A stretch of 64,000 nucleotides of DNA from Diphasiastrum complanatum (GCA_029204225.1 CM055094.1:24760541-24824540), one strand, 5' to 3'; positions 1 through 11,812 are shown, numbered from the stretch's first letter. Numbers and translations are program-made. The notes: a model not told the origin generated them from the sequence alone.

Positions 1-795
1 GATTCCCAGACTCTTCCTCTGCCTCTCGAACAATCCTTTATCTAAGGGCTTGGTAAAGATGTCTACTACCATCTGCTTCGTTCTGAGGAAGGTGGTTTTC
101 AGCTCATTCTTTTCGACTAGGTCCCTTATCAGATGGTACCTGATTGCAATGTGTTTCATCCTTGAACGAAACACGGGATCCTTCGTCAAGTGTACGGTAG
201 AAGTATTATCCATCTGCAAGATTAGAGGCTCTTTGGTGGTTTCACCTAGTCCGTCGAGAAACTGTCTGAGCCATGTGAGTTCGTTGGCCATTTTCACGGC
301 TGTGATGTATTCTGCTTCACAGGATGACTGAGCTGTGATGGTCTGTTTCTTGCTGACCTAGAGAATTGTTGCATTCACTGTAATGGTGCACCCTCCTGAG
401 ACACTTTTATAGTCATCCTTGAGTGATGCCCAACTTGCATCATTGTAGGAGTGCATCTAGAATCCAGCATCGCGAGAGTAACTCAGTTTGAATCCTTCGT
501 CTTCTGAAGGTACTGTAGAATTTGCTTCGCGATCTTCCAGTGCATAGGACCTGGGTTCACATTGAATTGGCTCATCCTAAGAACATCATAAGCAATGTCA
601 GGTGCGTGTTATCTGCTAGATACATCAACGATCCAATTAGCCTCCTATAAGACGAGTGTTGCATTATCTTCTTTTCTTCGTCAGAGCCTTTGGACAATCT
701 TCATTTGTCAGACTTGTTCTTGCAAGCATTGGGGTGTTGGCCCCTTTACAACCTTTCATCCCGAAATCATCTAGGATCTTCTGGATGTACCTGGA

Positions 796-1948
796 CTAAT
801 GAAGGTACAGCTTTCCTTCGTCATAATTGTGGTCAATTTGCAAGCCTAGATAACATCTGGTTTTTCCTAGGTCTGTTATCTCGAAATGTTTCAAGGTTTT
901 GCTCTTCACTTCGACAATCAGCTCTTCACTTTTGCATAGTATCAACGTGTCATCCACGTACACAACAACAATGATGATCTCCTCATCTGTGACCTTTACG
1001 TAAACATTGTAATCGGCCATCAGTGGCTAGAAACCTAAGGATCGTAGGGCATGATCCTTTTTCTTGTACCAGTGTCGTGTGGATTGCTTCAAACCTAGAT
1101 ACTTTTATGCATTCGATAGGCATAGTGTGAAGTGATTTGCAGATGTAACCCAGAGGGTGGTCCATATAGACTTCTTCGTCCAATTTGCCATGTAGGAATG
1201 TTGTCTTCTCATCGACTATGTGAATCCTGAGGTCATAAGTGGCTGCATATGCAAATAGTCAACATAAGGATGCCTGTTTCACCACTGGAGAGAAGGTCTC
1301 AGTGTAGTCAATGCCATACTTCTAAGAAAATTCCTTCACTACAAGTCAGACTTTGTACCTCGAAACATTTCCATTCGGTCCGTACTTCAGCTTGTATACC
1401 CATTTACATTGCACTGTCTTTCACTTGTCTGGTACTGGCTGCAGTGTCCATACCTCGTTCTTCTTCATGGATTCGATCTCTTCATTCATGGCTTGGATCC
1501 ATTTGTCCTTGCCTGGACTGTCGATGGCTTCCTCAAATGTTTGTGGTTCGCCACTGAATCCACAGAAATCTTCGGATGTCGAAGCCGAGCTACCTAGCAT
1601 GAATATGGCTAGCGCTCTTTGTTCTCTTGTTGATCTCTTGGGAGATTGTTCGGGTACTGCAATGTCCTTGCCTTTGTCTCTTTGGCTAGGTCCAAAACCA
1701 TTTTGGTTTACATGCGTTCTAGCTACAGGCATGCTTGTTGTCCTTTCTTCATCTAATTCATCGCTCAACTGATGTGGAATTTGAACATCTTCATCTGAGT
1801 GTTCGGGTTCTACTCCCTCTGTCATGGTTGGCAGGTCGTAGTACTGCTTTCCTAAGACTTCATAGTTGGCTGAATCATCATCGGCCATTGTCCTGGTCTC
1901 ATTGAACTTGACGTCTCTGACTATCTTCACTTGATTTGTCTCTAGCAT
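796..1948 (-). pseudogene. Copia reverse transcriptase with N-terminal linker, broken
   Basis: The open piece 1948-1421 begins with an acidic, Ser-rich linker and ends in the first RT block (FEEAIDSPGKDKWIQAM, EVWTLQPVP). Reading on through 1421-983 gives WVYKLKYGPNGNVSRYK, YGIDYTETFSPV and DEEVYMDHPLGY, with stops at two points. Piece 1020-796 holds the catalytic YVDD box (VVVYVDDTLILC) and the following FEITDLGK and YLGLQI blocks. All RT motifs are recognisable, but they are spread over several frames. RNase H follows toward position 1 in still more broken frames. Confidence 0.88.
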
Positions 1949-1957
1949 GTAAATTCT

Positions 1958-2659
1958 CTAGTATGACAAATGGTTGTCATACCAAATGAGGTATTCTTGT
2001 TCGACTTTCTCATCGAGCTTCTTTTGAAGCTTGTCTGGAACATGTACATAAGCTGCACTACCGAAGATCCGAACGTGCGTCAGATTGGGCTCTCTACCCC
2101 ACCATAGTTCATGTGGTGTCGTGTGAGGAACACCTGATTTGCCGATCTTGTTCTGGATGTAGGCGGTTATAGCTACCGCTTCAGCCCATAGCACTCTTGG
2201 CGCTTTCGAGTAGGCCATCATGCAGCTTGCAGCTTCCATGAGTGTCATGTCCTTTCTTTCAGCAACACCGGTATGTTGTGGTGTATAGGATGCAGTACTT
2301 CTATGAAGGATTTCTTGACCATTGCAGAAGTCGGCGAAGTGGTTCGAGATGTATTCTCCACCACGATCAGTTCTCAGATTGGTTCACTTTGCTTCCTGTG
2401 CATCTTTTTTCACAGTTCACATATTCTGTGAACTTGTCGAGTGCTTTCGATTTGTTGTGAATGAAGTAGACTCTTTCGAACTTGCTGTAGTCGTCAATGA
2501 AGTGATGTAGTATTTTGAGCCACCTATTGAGATCACGTCAAAGGGTCCACAGATGTCCAAATGTACCAGCTCCAGAATCTCTATCGTTTTGAAGGAGTCC
2601 CTGGTGAAGGGAGTACGGGACATCTTCCCCTTCATGCACGCAATTTTTTTTGTAGACAC
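1958..2659 (-). pseudogene. Copia integrase fragment
   Basis: Two open pieces, 2659-2417 and 2248-1958, are parts of one integrase. The first contains CMKGKMSR, LVHLDICGPFDV and GGSKYYIT, the usual start of the Copia rve domain. The second contains MTLMEAASCMM, PRVLWAEAV, TTPHELWWGREP and HVRIFGSAAYVHVP, its C-terminal part. Between them the frame is broken. The product would have joined element cDNA into host DNA; as it stands no continuous domain is encoded. The family is secure, the exact ends are not. Confidence 0.88.
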
Positions 2660-3270
2660 ATTTCTATGGTCATAAAAGCTTTTTGAAAGTAGATAGCCAA
2701 AGAAAGAGTTGTAAAAACCACCTTCAAAAGAGCTGCAACATTTTAATTTTCAACACTTTTCAACACTTGACATGGGTAAGTTTAATTGCACGTAACTATC
2801 TCTACATAACTCCAAATTGAAAATTTGAGAGAGATGTCTCTATGGTCATATAATACTTTTTAAAGTAGACAACCCAAAAAAGTATTGTTTAAATTATGGT
2901 GTTGTTATGATACTTTCAATTTTCGTAAACAGTTAAATGGGTAACTTTGGATGCATCTATCTATCTCTAGAGACCTCAAATTCAAAAGAAAAATTAGGGT
3001 AGACAGGCAAAAAATTGAATGTAAAATTCACAATAATGTAGTACAATATATGAAAATATTGAAGTTTCATTAGTAACCCCACATGTTTTGACACATCATA
3101 TCTTACATATAAGTTGCTCAAAATGAAGGTCAAAATTTTTTATTGGTAAATGTATATATGAAGAACACATATGTGAAAGTATTTGATTGATTCATCATAG
3201 TTTATGAGATATGCTTTTTTGAATACGTGCTTGAAATGCACACTTTTTGTGCATTTTGTGCTACATTAAA
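2646..3270. repeat. Dispersed repeat, copy A, with 170-190 bp internal period
   Basis: This AT-rich stretch matches 31200-31960 in the same orientation. Shared landmarks are a 'tctatggtcata' box, an 'acatgggtaa' box, 'taactccaaattgaaa', and a terminal 'gaaatgcacac' followed by 'tgcattttgtg'. The first three recur inside each copy at a spacing of about 170-190 bp, with drift between units. No open frame, LTR terminus or TIR was seen. It could be a satellite-like segment carried by a larger element, or a non-coding mobile element. Confidence 0.7.
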
Positions 3271-4495
3271 AGTTCTAGGAAAAAAAATCCACGCCTCACA
3301 AGCTCGCTCACATTTTTGAAAAATCTCGCTCGGCCAAGCTCCCTTGAACTTTATACTCCCATCACGCAGTGCGCATCTGAGTAAACTCATATACTTCTAA
3401 TGAACTTTCATTAGATTTATGTCAGAGCCTAAAAATTGGTTGCCTAGTTGTAGATGTTGATGAAAGCCACGTGAATAGAAATACTAGTGAATAATCCCTT
3501 GATTAGTCAATTGACAAAAATCTCTAAGTAGGGGTAATTCACACGTGAGGCCAAGAGCTATCATAGTATAGACAACGCTCTATAACTATAGTATGAGTGG
3601 TTTCTATCATTCAATGATAATTAATTTTGGTATAAAGAGATGCCTTGACTCTAAATCCCTCATTATCAACTTCTATGGCTAGATTTGATGTGCAAATTTC
3701 TAGTAGTATCATCAAAAGCTACAATTTCTACCATACCTAAATCTTGGACTCTCAATATTGGACGATATATGTGATATGAGGCATTACATTTTTTCCATTG
3801 CAGATGGATCAAAGGTGGTGATGGTGACAAAGGGATAATCATTAGGGAATGTAATCAGCCTTATATTGTAACAAGGGATGAAACTCTTAACTCTCATTTC
3901 ATAGGTATTGAAGAGATATTAAGTAGTCGCATAGTGTCTCAAGTGACACTATGAGAGGTGCTAACATGATGAAGATGCATTACGAGAGGTCTTGTAGTTA
4001 TATATTGTTAGGCGAATGTTTCTTCATAGACTATCAAGTGTACCATTGCAATGTAAAAGTGGGTTTCACCATCATCAATTCTAGGTGTCATTCGTTTTGC
4101 TTGCAACTTGTTGCCTCCAACCCATAACTCCTGATGAATCATGCATCCTGATGAGGAACTATAAGTTCATCAACTCACGACTAGTAGTATAAGCATCCCA
4201 CCTTAATTTTATTACTATAACAATTGTCATTTTTGATCTTAGACAATACACGAACAAATTAACATGCAATGATGGGGATCATATAAGAAATTATGTAGCT
4301 TAGATTTTAGGGAATTCCACCTTTGCCAATATACAAAACTGAACTGCCAATCATGCAATTTGCAAGACTCCAACACTTAGAGCCCCTAACCTACAATCAC
4401 CTTGCAACTTGTTCCTTGCCTTTGTAACCCTTTGCCTCCAATCCATAACTCATGCCATGCTGCATCTTTCAGTTGCTATTGGTATTTGCATGAAT
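3271..4495. other. AT-rich non-coding stretch
   Basis: No coding region was recognised. Two related short segments containing 'caacttgtt' and 'cctccaa(c/t)ccataactc' lie at about 4105-4130 and 4390-4450, suggesting an old local duplication. Otherwise nothing stands out. Confidence 0.4.
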
Positions 4496-4499
4496 TTTT

Positions 4500-4767
4500 G
4501 TTTGTCTAACTAGCTCAAGTTACATCACAATTGAATTTTGGCCTAATCATGACAAAACATGTGTACTTGACCATTTGACCTCTAAAGCCAAAATTGGCCC
4601 TATCACCTAGTGACACCAAGATGCTTGACTATGATGCCCATAAAGTCAACATTATAAACTATTTCTAACTATTTTACATATGTGGGAGCATGCTCCACAC
4701 ATGTGAAATGTACTCACAAACATAAAATCATTAAATCACCAAGATAGATTTTTGACAATTTTTCACA
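4500..4767 (-). repeat. Truncated LTR related to the 22064-22891 LTR
   Basis: The reverse complement of this segment matches the first roughly 280 bases of the LTR at 22064: it starts TGTGAAAAATTGTC, then has ATCTATCTTGG, CATGTGTGGAGCATG, CATCTTGGTG and ACATGTGTACTTGACC-like blocks (seen here as complements). Similarity ends near 4500, so only the 5' end of the LTR remains. It shows that this Copia family has more than one copy in the window. Confidence 0.8.
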
Positions 4768-5049
4768 CTCCTCAAAAAAACTAGCTTGGTAAGATAAGGA
4801 GTTTGTGAATCTTTTTTGAGTACGTTCAGGTTTGTTTCAGAATGTATGTGTTTCCGTAATTCTTCGCGACAAATTATTTGTCTGATAATTCAATGCTTAA
4901 ATGTTTGACTATGTAATCACTGTAGTACTGATGATTTCAAAGTTATTTACTATAAGATCGAACATGATTTTTTTATCACTATTGTTTTGTTCGAAATTGA
5001 TAGGCATAGTCATGCATGAAGAAAGAGGAAGATAGTTTATTTCGTTGCG

Positions 5050-5225
5050 CACGATAAGTTTTCTTTCCTATTTCGAATTCTTTTTATTCGAATCTTATTC
5101 GACCTATCTTTTATACACCTCTTTCCAACAGCTCTTTTGATAGAGCCTTTGTGAAGTAATCTGCTGCCATTGATTATGTCCTGCAGTAGACTCATGATAC
5201 CTCCTTGCTTTGCACTTTCTCTCTT
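5050..5225 (-). pseudogene. Copia RNase H C-terminal remnant
   Basis: The minus strand reads AADYFTKALSKELLERGV near 5115-5175, which corresponds to the ADIFTKAL box at the end of Copia pol, with poor matches upstream. A stop follows directly and the next 300 bases leftwards are AT-rich and may be LTR. Only about 50 codons are recognisable, so the assignment rests on this one motif. Confidence 0.55.
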
Positions 5226-5241
5226 AATGCCATGTCATTTG

Positions 5242-5514
5242 CTACACTTCTGTTATGGCTTGTAGTTCTGTTATGGACTTGTCTATAACAATAGTAGGCC
5301 TTGTGGATCCAAGTCCACTGAATATCGCTTGAAATGTTAGTCGTAGTGCAATGCTCTCATGGTGTTGTCCTTTATCATCCGAACATAACATGAACCAAAT
5401 TGGCATGGCATGGCCAAGCTGATTTGGGACAACTAACCCAAAGTTTGTCTTGAAGGTTGAGTCAACAGCCCATGCACTTTCTTTGGTAAAATGCTGAGCA
5501 ATATCCAACATCAT
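5242..5514 (-). pseudogene. MULE-type (Mutator-like) transposase core fragment
   Basis: The 90-residue open frame contains WAVDSTFKTN, NQLGHAMPIWFMLCSDD, HHESIALRLTF and PTIVIDKS. In MULE transposases the first Asp of the DDE triad lies in a D(A/S)TF motif and the second in an IDK-type motif; both are visible (residue 17 or so, and near 78). The third acidic residue, the zinc-binding N-terminus and the terminal inverted repeats were not found. The start is arbitrary because the frame simply opens inside the domain. It lies next to a Copia remnant with no visible relation to it. Confidence 0.75.
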
Positions 5515-6744
5515 AGATCTTTTAGGACAAGTACGAATGGCCTCTTACTTTCCTCCTCATGTTCGGGGTTATATGATTGGTAGTAAATGACCTGTTATAG
5601 GAGTTTGTGTTAAAAACATGAATCAACTTAATGGCTCATTCTTAGCTAAATGATGTTACACATGACTACCTTGAATTACTAATCACAATACCTTCCCACT
5701 AACATGCAGTTGTTGAGCCTCCAAATTCAAGCTCCTCCAATCACCCGAGCTGAAGGCATCTGTTAATTAACCCGTACTGTTTGGTAAAGCTAAAAATAAC
5801 AAATAAAAAGAGTGATTTTAGATTACATGTGATACACTACGCATCAAGTTACCTTTCGTTCTTAGCTTGAATGACACTTGTGATATTTCCTTTAGAATGA
5901 GAAAAAATCTAAAGCACGCTTGATCTGCCTCACTAACTTGTGCTTGCAAGAAGGTGCCATCGATTCAGTATGAAAACGAAACAGATGTAAATGAGGACAA
6001 AAAGTTGCAGATCGAAGTCGGGTACTCTAGGCTATTTATAAGCGACTAAAATATAAGTCTGAATTAAGCGCAACTACTGATAAGCAGTAAGTGCAATAGC
6101 AATCTCTAATAGCTCTAAAGAACTGAGCTAGAATGCTCAAGAGTGTTCAAGCTCACGTTGTTTGGATAGATTTGAGGGTTGAGAGGCTTGATATGTTGTC
6201 ACCCATCCCAAGTTCTCAAACATTGGTGCGTCTGCATTACTCATCAAGGCAAGTGGAATGAACATATCCAGGTAGCATGATCATCTCTAGTATTACGATC
6301 AATGGTCTTGATATAGTTGTGAGAGAATTAGCCAAAGCATTGACACAACCTTCTTATGTATACCCGAGAGATAAGTAGAGTTGTCTGATCAGAGGGACGA
6401 TGATCCTCCCTACTTATGAGAGCAAGTGAAACCGACAAGTTTCTAAAAAATCGGCATCGTAAAATGTCTAACGATTTTTTATAGAATCATATATACCTTT
6501 TTATAAGTAATGGTCTTAAAAAATTGGGAAGTTTTATGAAATGCATGTTTTTTTTGGAGGATAACTCAAAAAAGGTTTTCAGAGAGCACTGCAATTACTG
6601 CTTTTGAGAATGTCACATTTCGTAATCCATCAATACTTCAATCCTTGAAGTAGTCACATTTTTCAATCCATAAATCAATCAACGTAAATACATTCATTCA
6701 TTGATTACTAGTAGTAGTAATCAGATTTTGTGACTTCAATGTTG
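5515..6744. other. Non-coding stretch between transposon relics
   Basis: No domain, RNA gene or clear repeat was recognised. The sequence is AT-rich with short homopolymers and ends where the truncated Gypsy RT begins. Confidence 0.35.
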
Positions 6745-6758
6745 GAATGGCAAATCAG

Positions 6759-7500
6759 TCAAAGGTGCTGCAATATAGGAGTATTTCTTAACATATTTTC
6801 TATAGAATACGGCAATCCAAGAAAAGAACGGAGTGCTGTCAAATCAGCTGGTACATGCCACGCAACGATCACAGCAACCTTCTTAGAATCTGGCCTTACT
6901 CCATCAGTAGACACTACATGACCAAGATACTCAATCTCTTTTACTATTGACAAACAAAGTGTTCTCCCTCAAAATAGACGACACAGTCCTAAGGTGAGCC
7001 ATATGCTTGACCTCACCTGCACTGTAAGTCAGAATGTCATCAACGAAGTTTACGACAAATTTACCCATATACGGTCTGAGCACATCATTCATCATCATCA
7101 TGAATGTAGCTGGGGCATTAGTCAATCCAAATGGCATCACAAGATACTCATAGTGACCGAACCGAGTTCTGAAGGCGGTCTTGTGTACATCCTCTCACGA
7201 ACTCTAACCTGATGGTATCCACTCTTCAGGTCTATTTTACTGAACACAATGGCACCTGACAAGGCATCAAGTAAATCATCTATACGTGGCATATGATATC
7301 GATGTTTAACAGTTATCTTGTTCAAACCTCGATAATCCACGCACATACGCCATGATCCATCCTTCTTTTTTACAAGAATGATCGGAGAGACAAAAGGGGA
7401 ATAACTAGGTCATATTTGCCCCTTGGCTAGATAATCATTGACCATCTGTCTCACTTCCTCTTCCTCCTTAAGACTTATTCTGTAAGGACGTCTATTGACA
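6759..7500 (-). pseudogene. Gypsy reverse transcriptase, partial
   Basis: From 7500 downward the minus strand shows [63 protein letters not shown] and the catalytic box [10 protein letters not shown] (a FVDD variant of YXDD), then YLGHVVSTDGV and LRSFLGL. A TGA interrupts the frame in KGQI-stop-PSYSPF where relatives have Arg, and further frameshifts separate 7137-7346, 6931-7140 and 6759-6953. Catalytic residues are present, but no continuous enzyme is encoded. Confidence 0.9.
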
Positions 7501-8430
7501 GGACATGATGCATTGACCCTTTTGGGCATTGGGCTGTCCATACAACCCTTTGCCTTTTGGAGCCCCTGCACCCTTCTTCCTTTGGTCACCCCGAGCTTGC
7601 CACTGATTGGTTTGACCTTCAAACTTTCTCTTTTTGTTCCATTTGCCCTTGCGTCCCCAAGGTTGCTGACCACCTGTACCAGCTACCGCAACAGGATCCG
7701 GGCCTTTTTTCCCATCTTCATAATACAAAGCCATCTGGATGGCTCCCCACAAATCATGAGATTGCTCCTTCCGCACGAAAGGGCGAATACTCTCTTGAAG
7801 TCCCTCCACAAAGTGAAATATTTGCATGTACATAGGAACTTCCTGAGGAATGCGTAACAAAGCCTCTCGGTACTTGTCTGCATAATCCTGCACGCTCAAG
7901 TTACCCTGCTTCAAATAAGACCATTGTTGCATGGCTCTGTTGTCTTCATCCATAGGCACCCAGTTTTGCGCAAACATTTGCCAGAATGCCTCCCATGTGG
8001 TTGGAACTAGGTCATCCTTTTCCACCTTCCTCCACCACCTTTGTGCTGACTCTTGAAAACGATATGTGGCTTCAGCAATCATCTAAGTTTCATCGTCTAT
8101 GCCACACATCTGGAATGCTTTCTCCCACTTTTGCAACCAATTCTCAACGGCATCAGTAGTTCTCATAGATACTGCTCCAGTGAACTTCGGAGGTTTTAAA
8201 TCTTTGATAGTAGGTAGCTTTCTCTTTCGAAACCCCAACTCAGCTTCATGGCCCGTTGACAATGTCCTTTCTACTTCCATAGTTGTACCACTGACTCTCT
8301 CAGGAATGCTAACCCCTTTACCTTTGAGTTGCTCCAAAATCAGCTTAAGAGTAGCTTCGATAGTATCCACCTTGGAACATACAACATCTAATCTCTGTGA
8401 ATCTTGATTGGTGTTGCTTGCGGATGCCAT
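7492..8430 (-). pseudogene. Gypsy gag, one in-frame stop
   Basis: The likely Met is at 8430 (MASASNTNQDSQ). A predicted coiled N-terminus (VDTIEATLKLILEQL) precedes the retrotransposon gag domain: WLQKWEKAFQMCGIDDE, RFQESAQRWWRKVE, WEAFWQMFAQNW, YADKYREALLRIP. A TAG at 8085-8083 splits the domain; it sits in an otherwise continuous frame and probably replaced CAG. The C-terminus is Lys/Gly-rich (RKGKWNKKRKF), typical of nucleocapsid, but no CCHC knuckle follows because of the deletion that fuses it to RT. About 310 codons in all. Confidence 0.88.
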
Positions 8431-8961
8431 AGCAGAAAAAATAGATAGCAGAAACAAAGCAAAACCAAGCTCTCAGCACCTCAAATCACTACACAGATAA
8501 GTTGCCATGAATTCCTAGAAGAACTGAATAGAATAGATGTCCTACAGCCAAGTTCTAACTACACATAGACTCTTCTTCTCCAAAAACCAGCAAACTAGGG
8601 TTTCAAACTGACAATTGGCAAAAAACTATGGATGATCACCGAATCAGAAGGCGAAAAGCCTTATCCCAAGCTTATTGCAACTGACAAATCTGAAAAATAC
8701 TGAGTATTGAAGAAGTTACAAACAGATTTACAAATCCTATGTGGGCTGGGTTTTCACAAAAGCGAAGAGAATAATCAAGCCGCGTAGTAGAAAATGCTCA
8801 AAGGCTGCCGGAAGATCAGCAATCCACCATAGGGCTTCAATCTGCTATTTTATGGGCTCCAAACCTACCAACGGATCACCTACAGTAGGGCGTTGGCTCT
8901 CCAAGAATGCTCCAAACCCTAACAGAAGATGCCAAATCCCACACAAGTCTTGAAAGTAACC

Positions 8962-8975
8962 TGGCTCTGATACCA
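8962..8975 (-). promoter_or_regulatory. Primer binding site, initiator Met-tRNA
   Basis: The minus strand reads TGGTATCAGAGCCA directly after the LTR end, the standard plant LTR-retrotransposon primer site complementary to the 3' end of initiator methionine tRNA. It fixes the orientation and the inner LTR border. Confidence 0.9.
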
Positions 8976-8977
8976 AA

Positions 8978-9645
8978 TGTTGCACACAAGCTCACAAACC
9001 CTAAGTAAATACACAGAATTACCCAGCAAATCCGTCACTTTATTAATCTCAAGCAAATGTACATAGATCAACCAGCAAACATGAGAGCTCTGCTGCAAGT
9101 CTCCTCCCAACCATAGCTGCATAGGAATACCATAATCATAATCATAATGAGGAATGCTTGAGAAGGCTCACCCTATATCCCCTCAAGCACCCCTTAATCC
9201 TGACACATCCTAACGACACATGGCAAACTCCATGCACAGCCGACACTTGCCACTTGGTAGTACCCTGACACATAGGCAAGCTAGTAGGTGGACAGTCTGA
9301 CATCTGTCACTCATGCATTGGACCAAGTGTCCCCATGAGGATATGACACATGTCCTGTTGACTCGTCCATTGACCGTCTGACAAGTGTCACTCATGCACT
9401 GGACCAAGTGTCCCAGTGAGCATGTGACACGTGTCACGTTGACCAGTCAACCCTTCCTACTTTCTAGGAGGTCAGTCCAGCTCTCATGAGACCCAGTATC
9501 CCCTTGGCCATCTCGTATTTAGTCACTATAACAAATATTTACATTGCAATTTACAATTGTCTCCACAGGCCGGTGACAGCCATTTACAATTTAATAATTA
9601 CAATCTACCATACATTGGGCAAAGGGATTCAAAGTACATGTGACA
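8978..9645 (-). repeat. 5' LTR of the Gypsy element (668 bp)
   Basis: On the plus strand it runs TGTTGCACAC...ACATGTGACA, giving TGT/ACA termini, and its inner edge abuts the primer site. The outer end matches the start of the truncated 3' LTR at 45085-45226 (shared 'ttcaaagtacatgtgaca' and 'attgtctccaca'). Inside, 9290-9450 holds two tandem units of about 66-110 bp built around 'cactcatgca(t/c)tggaccaagtgtcc', which may be enhancer-like repeats. Confidence 0.85.
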
Positions 9646-11477
9646 GACACGATATGGGAACCACAAATACTGGCCGCCTGCCATCTATAGTGCCTATCAA
9701 ATGAGCCCTGATCCAAGTGATTGTGCTCAAGAAACTCCCAACTACAATCAACATGACACCAACAACGTGTCCAGGGCTGCCATAGTGATTGGCCGGACCT
9801 TGACCTCTTGCCACAGCCTGCCTTGTCCTCTGGGCATGATGACGGATGTATTCAAAACGCAAAAGAGCAAACCATAAAACCTAAAACCTAAGCTCTTAAA
9901 AAACCTCTACCACACACAAACTAGTATCCTAAAAAAGGAGAAAACACACGTGAAAACAATGCACACGAAGCAGTCCCTATGGTATCACTACGTGCCTTTG
10001 TAAAAGGGTAATAACATCAAGTTCACTGTAGTTTCAACTAGAAGCATGCAAAGTTTGGGGTAAAAAAGGTGAAGAAAACTAAAGTTGTACACCAAGCAAC
10101 ACACAAATCCATCGAGCCCAAAAAACCTACCATTATCACCCAAGATGCATGGGAAAGAATCTTGCAAAATTATTTTGTAACATATCAATTACTATAGCCT
10201 GATTTGGATCAACCTATGCCCCAAAAAAATGTGTCCCCATATGCTAGAAATGCATGAGAGGAATGCTGTCCTAGCCGGGCTTAATTAACCCTACAAAAAT
10301 TTTGATTTTGGCAAATATTAACTTTTAGCAGTTGCTTATAGCAATTATTTCTCAATAGTGATTAGTTCCTGAAATCAATACTTTCTCGGGCTATAGGCCC
10401 TGATTCAAAGCAGTTAAGCAATCATCCCAACAAGCAGTCCATATACTTCAAACTTGGTCAGTGAGCTTAACTTCATGAGACCCGACCTTCTGGATCCAGA
10501 TTTGTTATCCCGAAAAGACTTCTAAGAACCTTTAAGTTATCATCTTCTCGAATGATCGCAGTTCATGGGCTATTCACCACATCCAACACAGTTCTAGCAT
10601 CTCTGACTCGCATCCAAGCTATTACATTGGTCAAACCCTTTTTAGTCTGTGTATGGGATTTTTTTTGTACGTGAAACGCAAATATAATGTAGTGAAACTC
10701 TACAGATGGAGTGTAAATTCTAGAAGCTTCAACTTTCTTGCCTGAAGCTCTTTGGGCCTACTGCCCTATGCTAGGTTCAGCTCTTATTCATTCTTGTGGG
10801 AAAATTACATCAGCTCTTTGAGCCTGGGACAAATTCCACAACCAGGATATCTGATCAGTAAGCAATCGTCAAATATATCTATTCAAAAACTGACTTGCAC
10901 CAAGATACGAAGACTGATAGTAAAGAGAATTCAATCTAAGGTGGATACACTTCTTGAAGATGGCAACAGCTTCATAACAACGAGACTTTCATCACCCATT
11001 GTAAGTCCCATTGCACGTGATTGACTGTGACATATTTGAAAAGGATCTATACCATTTTGTAGAAATAACCACTCAAAAAGCCGTCTATATATGTCCATCC
11101 AAAATGTTTCTCAAGCAGTACATCTCAAACTGTTGAGCTAATGTAATGAATAAAACAATGGATATGAGGCCACCAATACAAATAAAAGTCTTCAAATTCA
11201 GCAGTGGCACTCATACATACTTTAGTGAGCGCAAGGCTGTTCATGTTGCTTTACCTTAAAATTTATTCTTTATACATCCATCTTCTAGTGTTGATCAAAT
11301 ATGGTATCAAATTGATCTCTCTGACACTGACAAATCACAAAAAATATTCAAAAGTCTCTTCAAGTTGCAGGAATTGCAATCATGTACTGTAATAGCTATA
11401 GAGTAACCATTCATATAGATTGCGCCTTGTGCTTTTTCGATCTTTATCATTGTAATAATTTTGTTATTTCACAACAG
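9646..11477. other. Non-coding or intronic stretch upstream of the antiporter exons
   Basis: No exon of the missing antiporter 5' part could be recognised here. A 255-nt open frame from 10745 to 10999 ends at a good splice donor (ATT then GTAAGT), but it has no ATG, is not similar to known antiporter N-termini and may be chance. If the gene is intact elsewhere, this is intron; otherwise it is intergenic. Confidence 0.4.
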
Positions 11478-11654
11478 GCTGCATCTCCAGATGTTGCAGT
11501 GGAACAATTATCCAAGTCATCCAAAGAAGTAGATGAAATCATATATTTCCTTTTAGGTGCCATGACAATTGTTGAGATAGTTGATGCACATGAAGGATTC
11601 AAACTGGTGACCGACTTAATCACTACCAGAGATCCTTGACTTCTCCTTTGGGTG
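11478..11654 (+). CDS. NHD1: Antiporter exon A (with in-frame TGA)
   Basis: The acceptor is 'cacaacag' and the donor is GTATGT. It encodes 59 codons beginning AASPDVAVEQL and including EIIYFLLGAMTIVEIVDAH and KLVTDLITTRDP, then TGA, then LLLWV. Relatives have a basic residue (Lys) at the stop position, so the ancestral codon was probably AGA or CGA. The last codon ends in phase 0 and joins exon B to rebuild LLWVVGG. Confidence 0.9.
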
Positions 11655-11812
11655 GTATGTCAACATCCCGATTTCTTGCTTGTGTATGTAATTTTTAACT
11701 ATTCGATCTATCTTTTAAGTTCGTAAAGTGCATGAGAATAGGAGAATTGTTGTTTTGCCAATACCATAAGGGTTTGATCAATCGAGTTAATTTTTATTTG
11801 ACAATTGAGCAG

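Larger units (their letters stand above)
1..2660 (-). mobile_element. Ty1/Copia retrotransposon relic, pol region
   Basis: Reading the minus strand from 2660 to 1 gives Copia order: end of the gag-pre-integrase region, integrase, a variable linker, reverse transcriptase, then RNase H ending in the ADIFTKPLDKG motif (about 22-75), which in Copia elements lies close to the 3' LTR. The 3' LTR must lie left of the window. No gag, primer site or 5' LTR follows on the right; sequence changes abruptly near 2645 into an unrelated dispersed repeat, so the 5' part was lost. Several frameshifts and stops make it non-functional. At least two of the stops sit where relatives have Arg or Gln and fit C-to-T change. 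Confidence 0.9.
6745..9645 (-). mobile_element. Ty3/Gypsy retrotransposon, 3'-truncated, internally deleted
   Basis: On the minus strand the order is LTR (9645-8978), primer site, leader, gag, then RT, ending abruptly near 6745 inside the RT/RNase H junction. The expected CCHC knuckle and aspartic protease between gag and RT are missing: the basic tail of gag runs straight into the RT entry sequence (RRPYRISLKEEEEV), so a piece of about 1 kb was lost there. A relative with the opposite deletions lies at 45085-53370. In this copy integrase and the 3' LTR are absent. Confidence 0.92.

Noticed and set aside
11637-11639. Alternative splicing that avoids the antiporter TGA
   Set aside because: No GT donor lies between the conserved ITTRDP residues and the stop in a position that keeps the frame, and the donor at 11655 fits homologues exactly.
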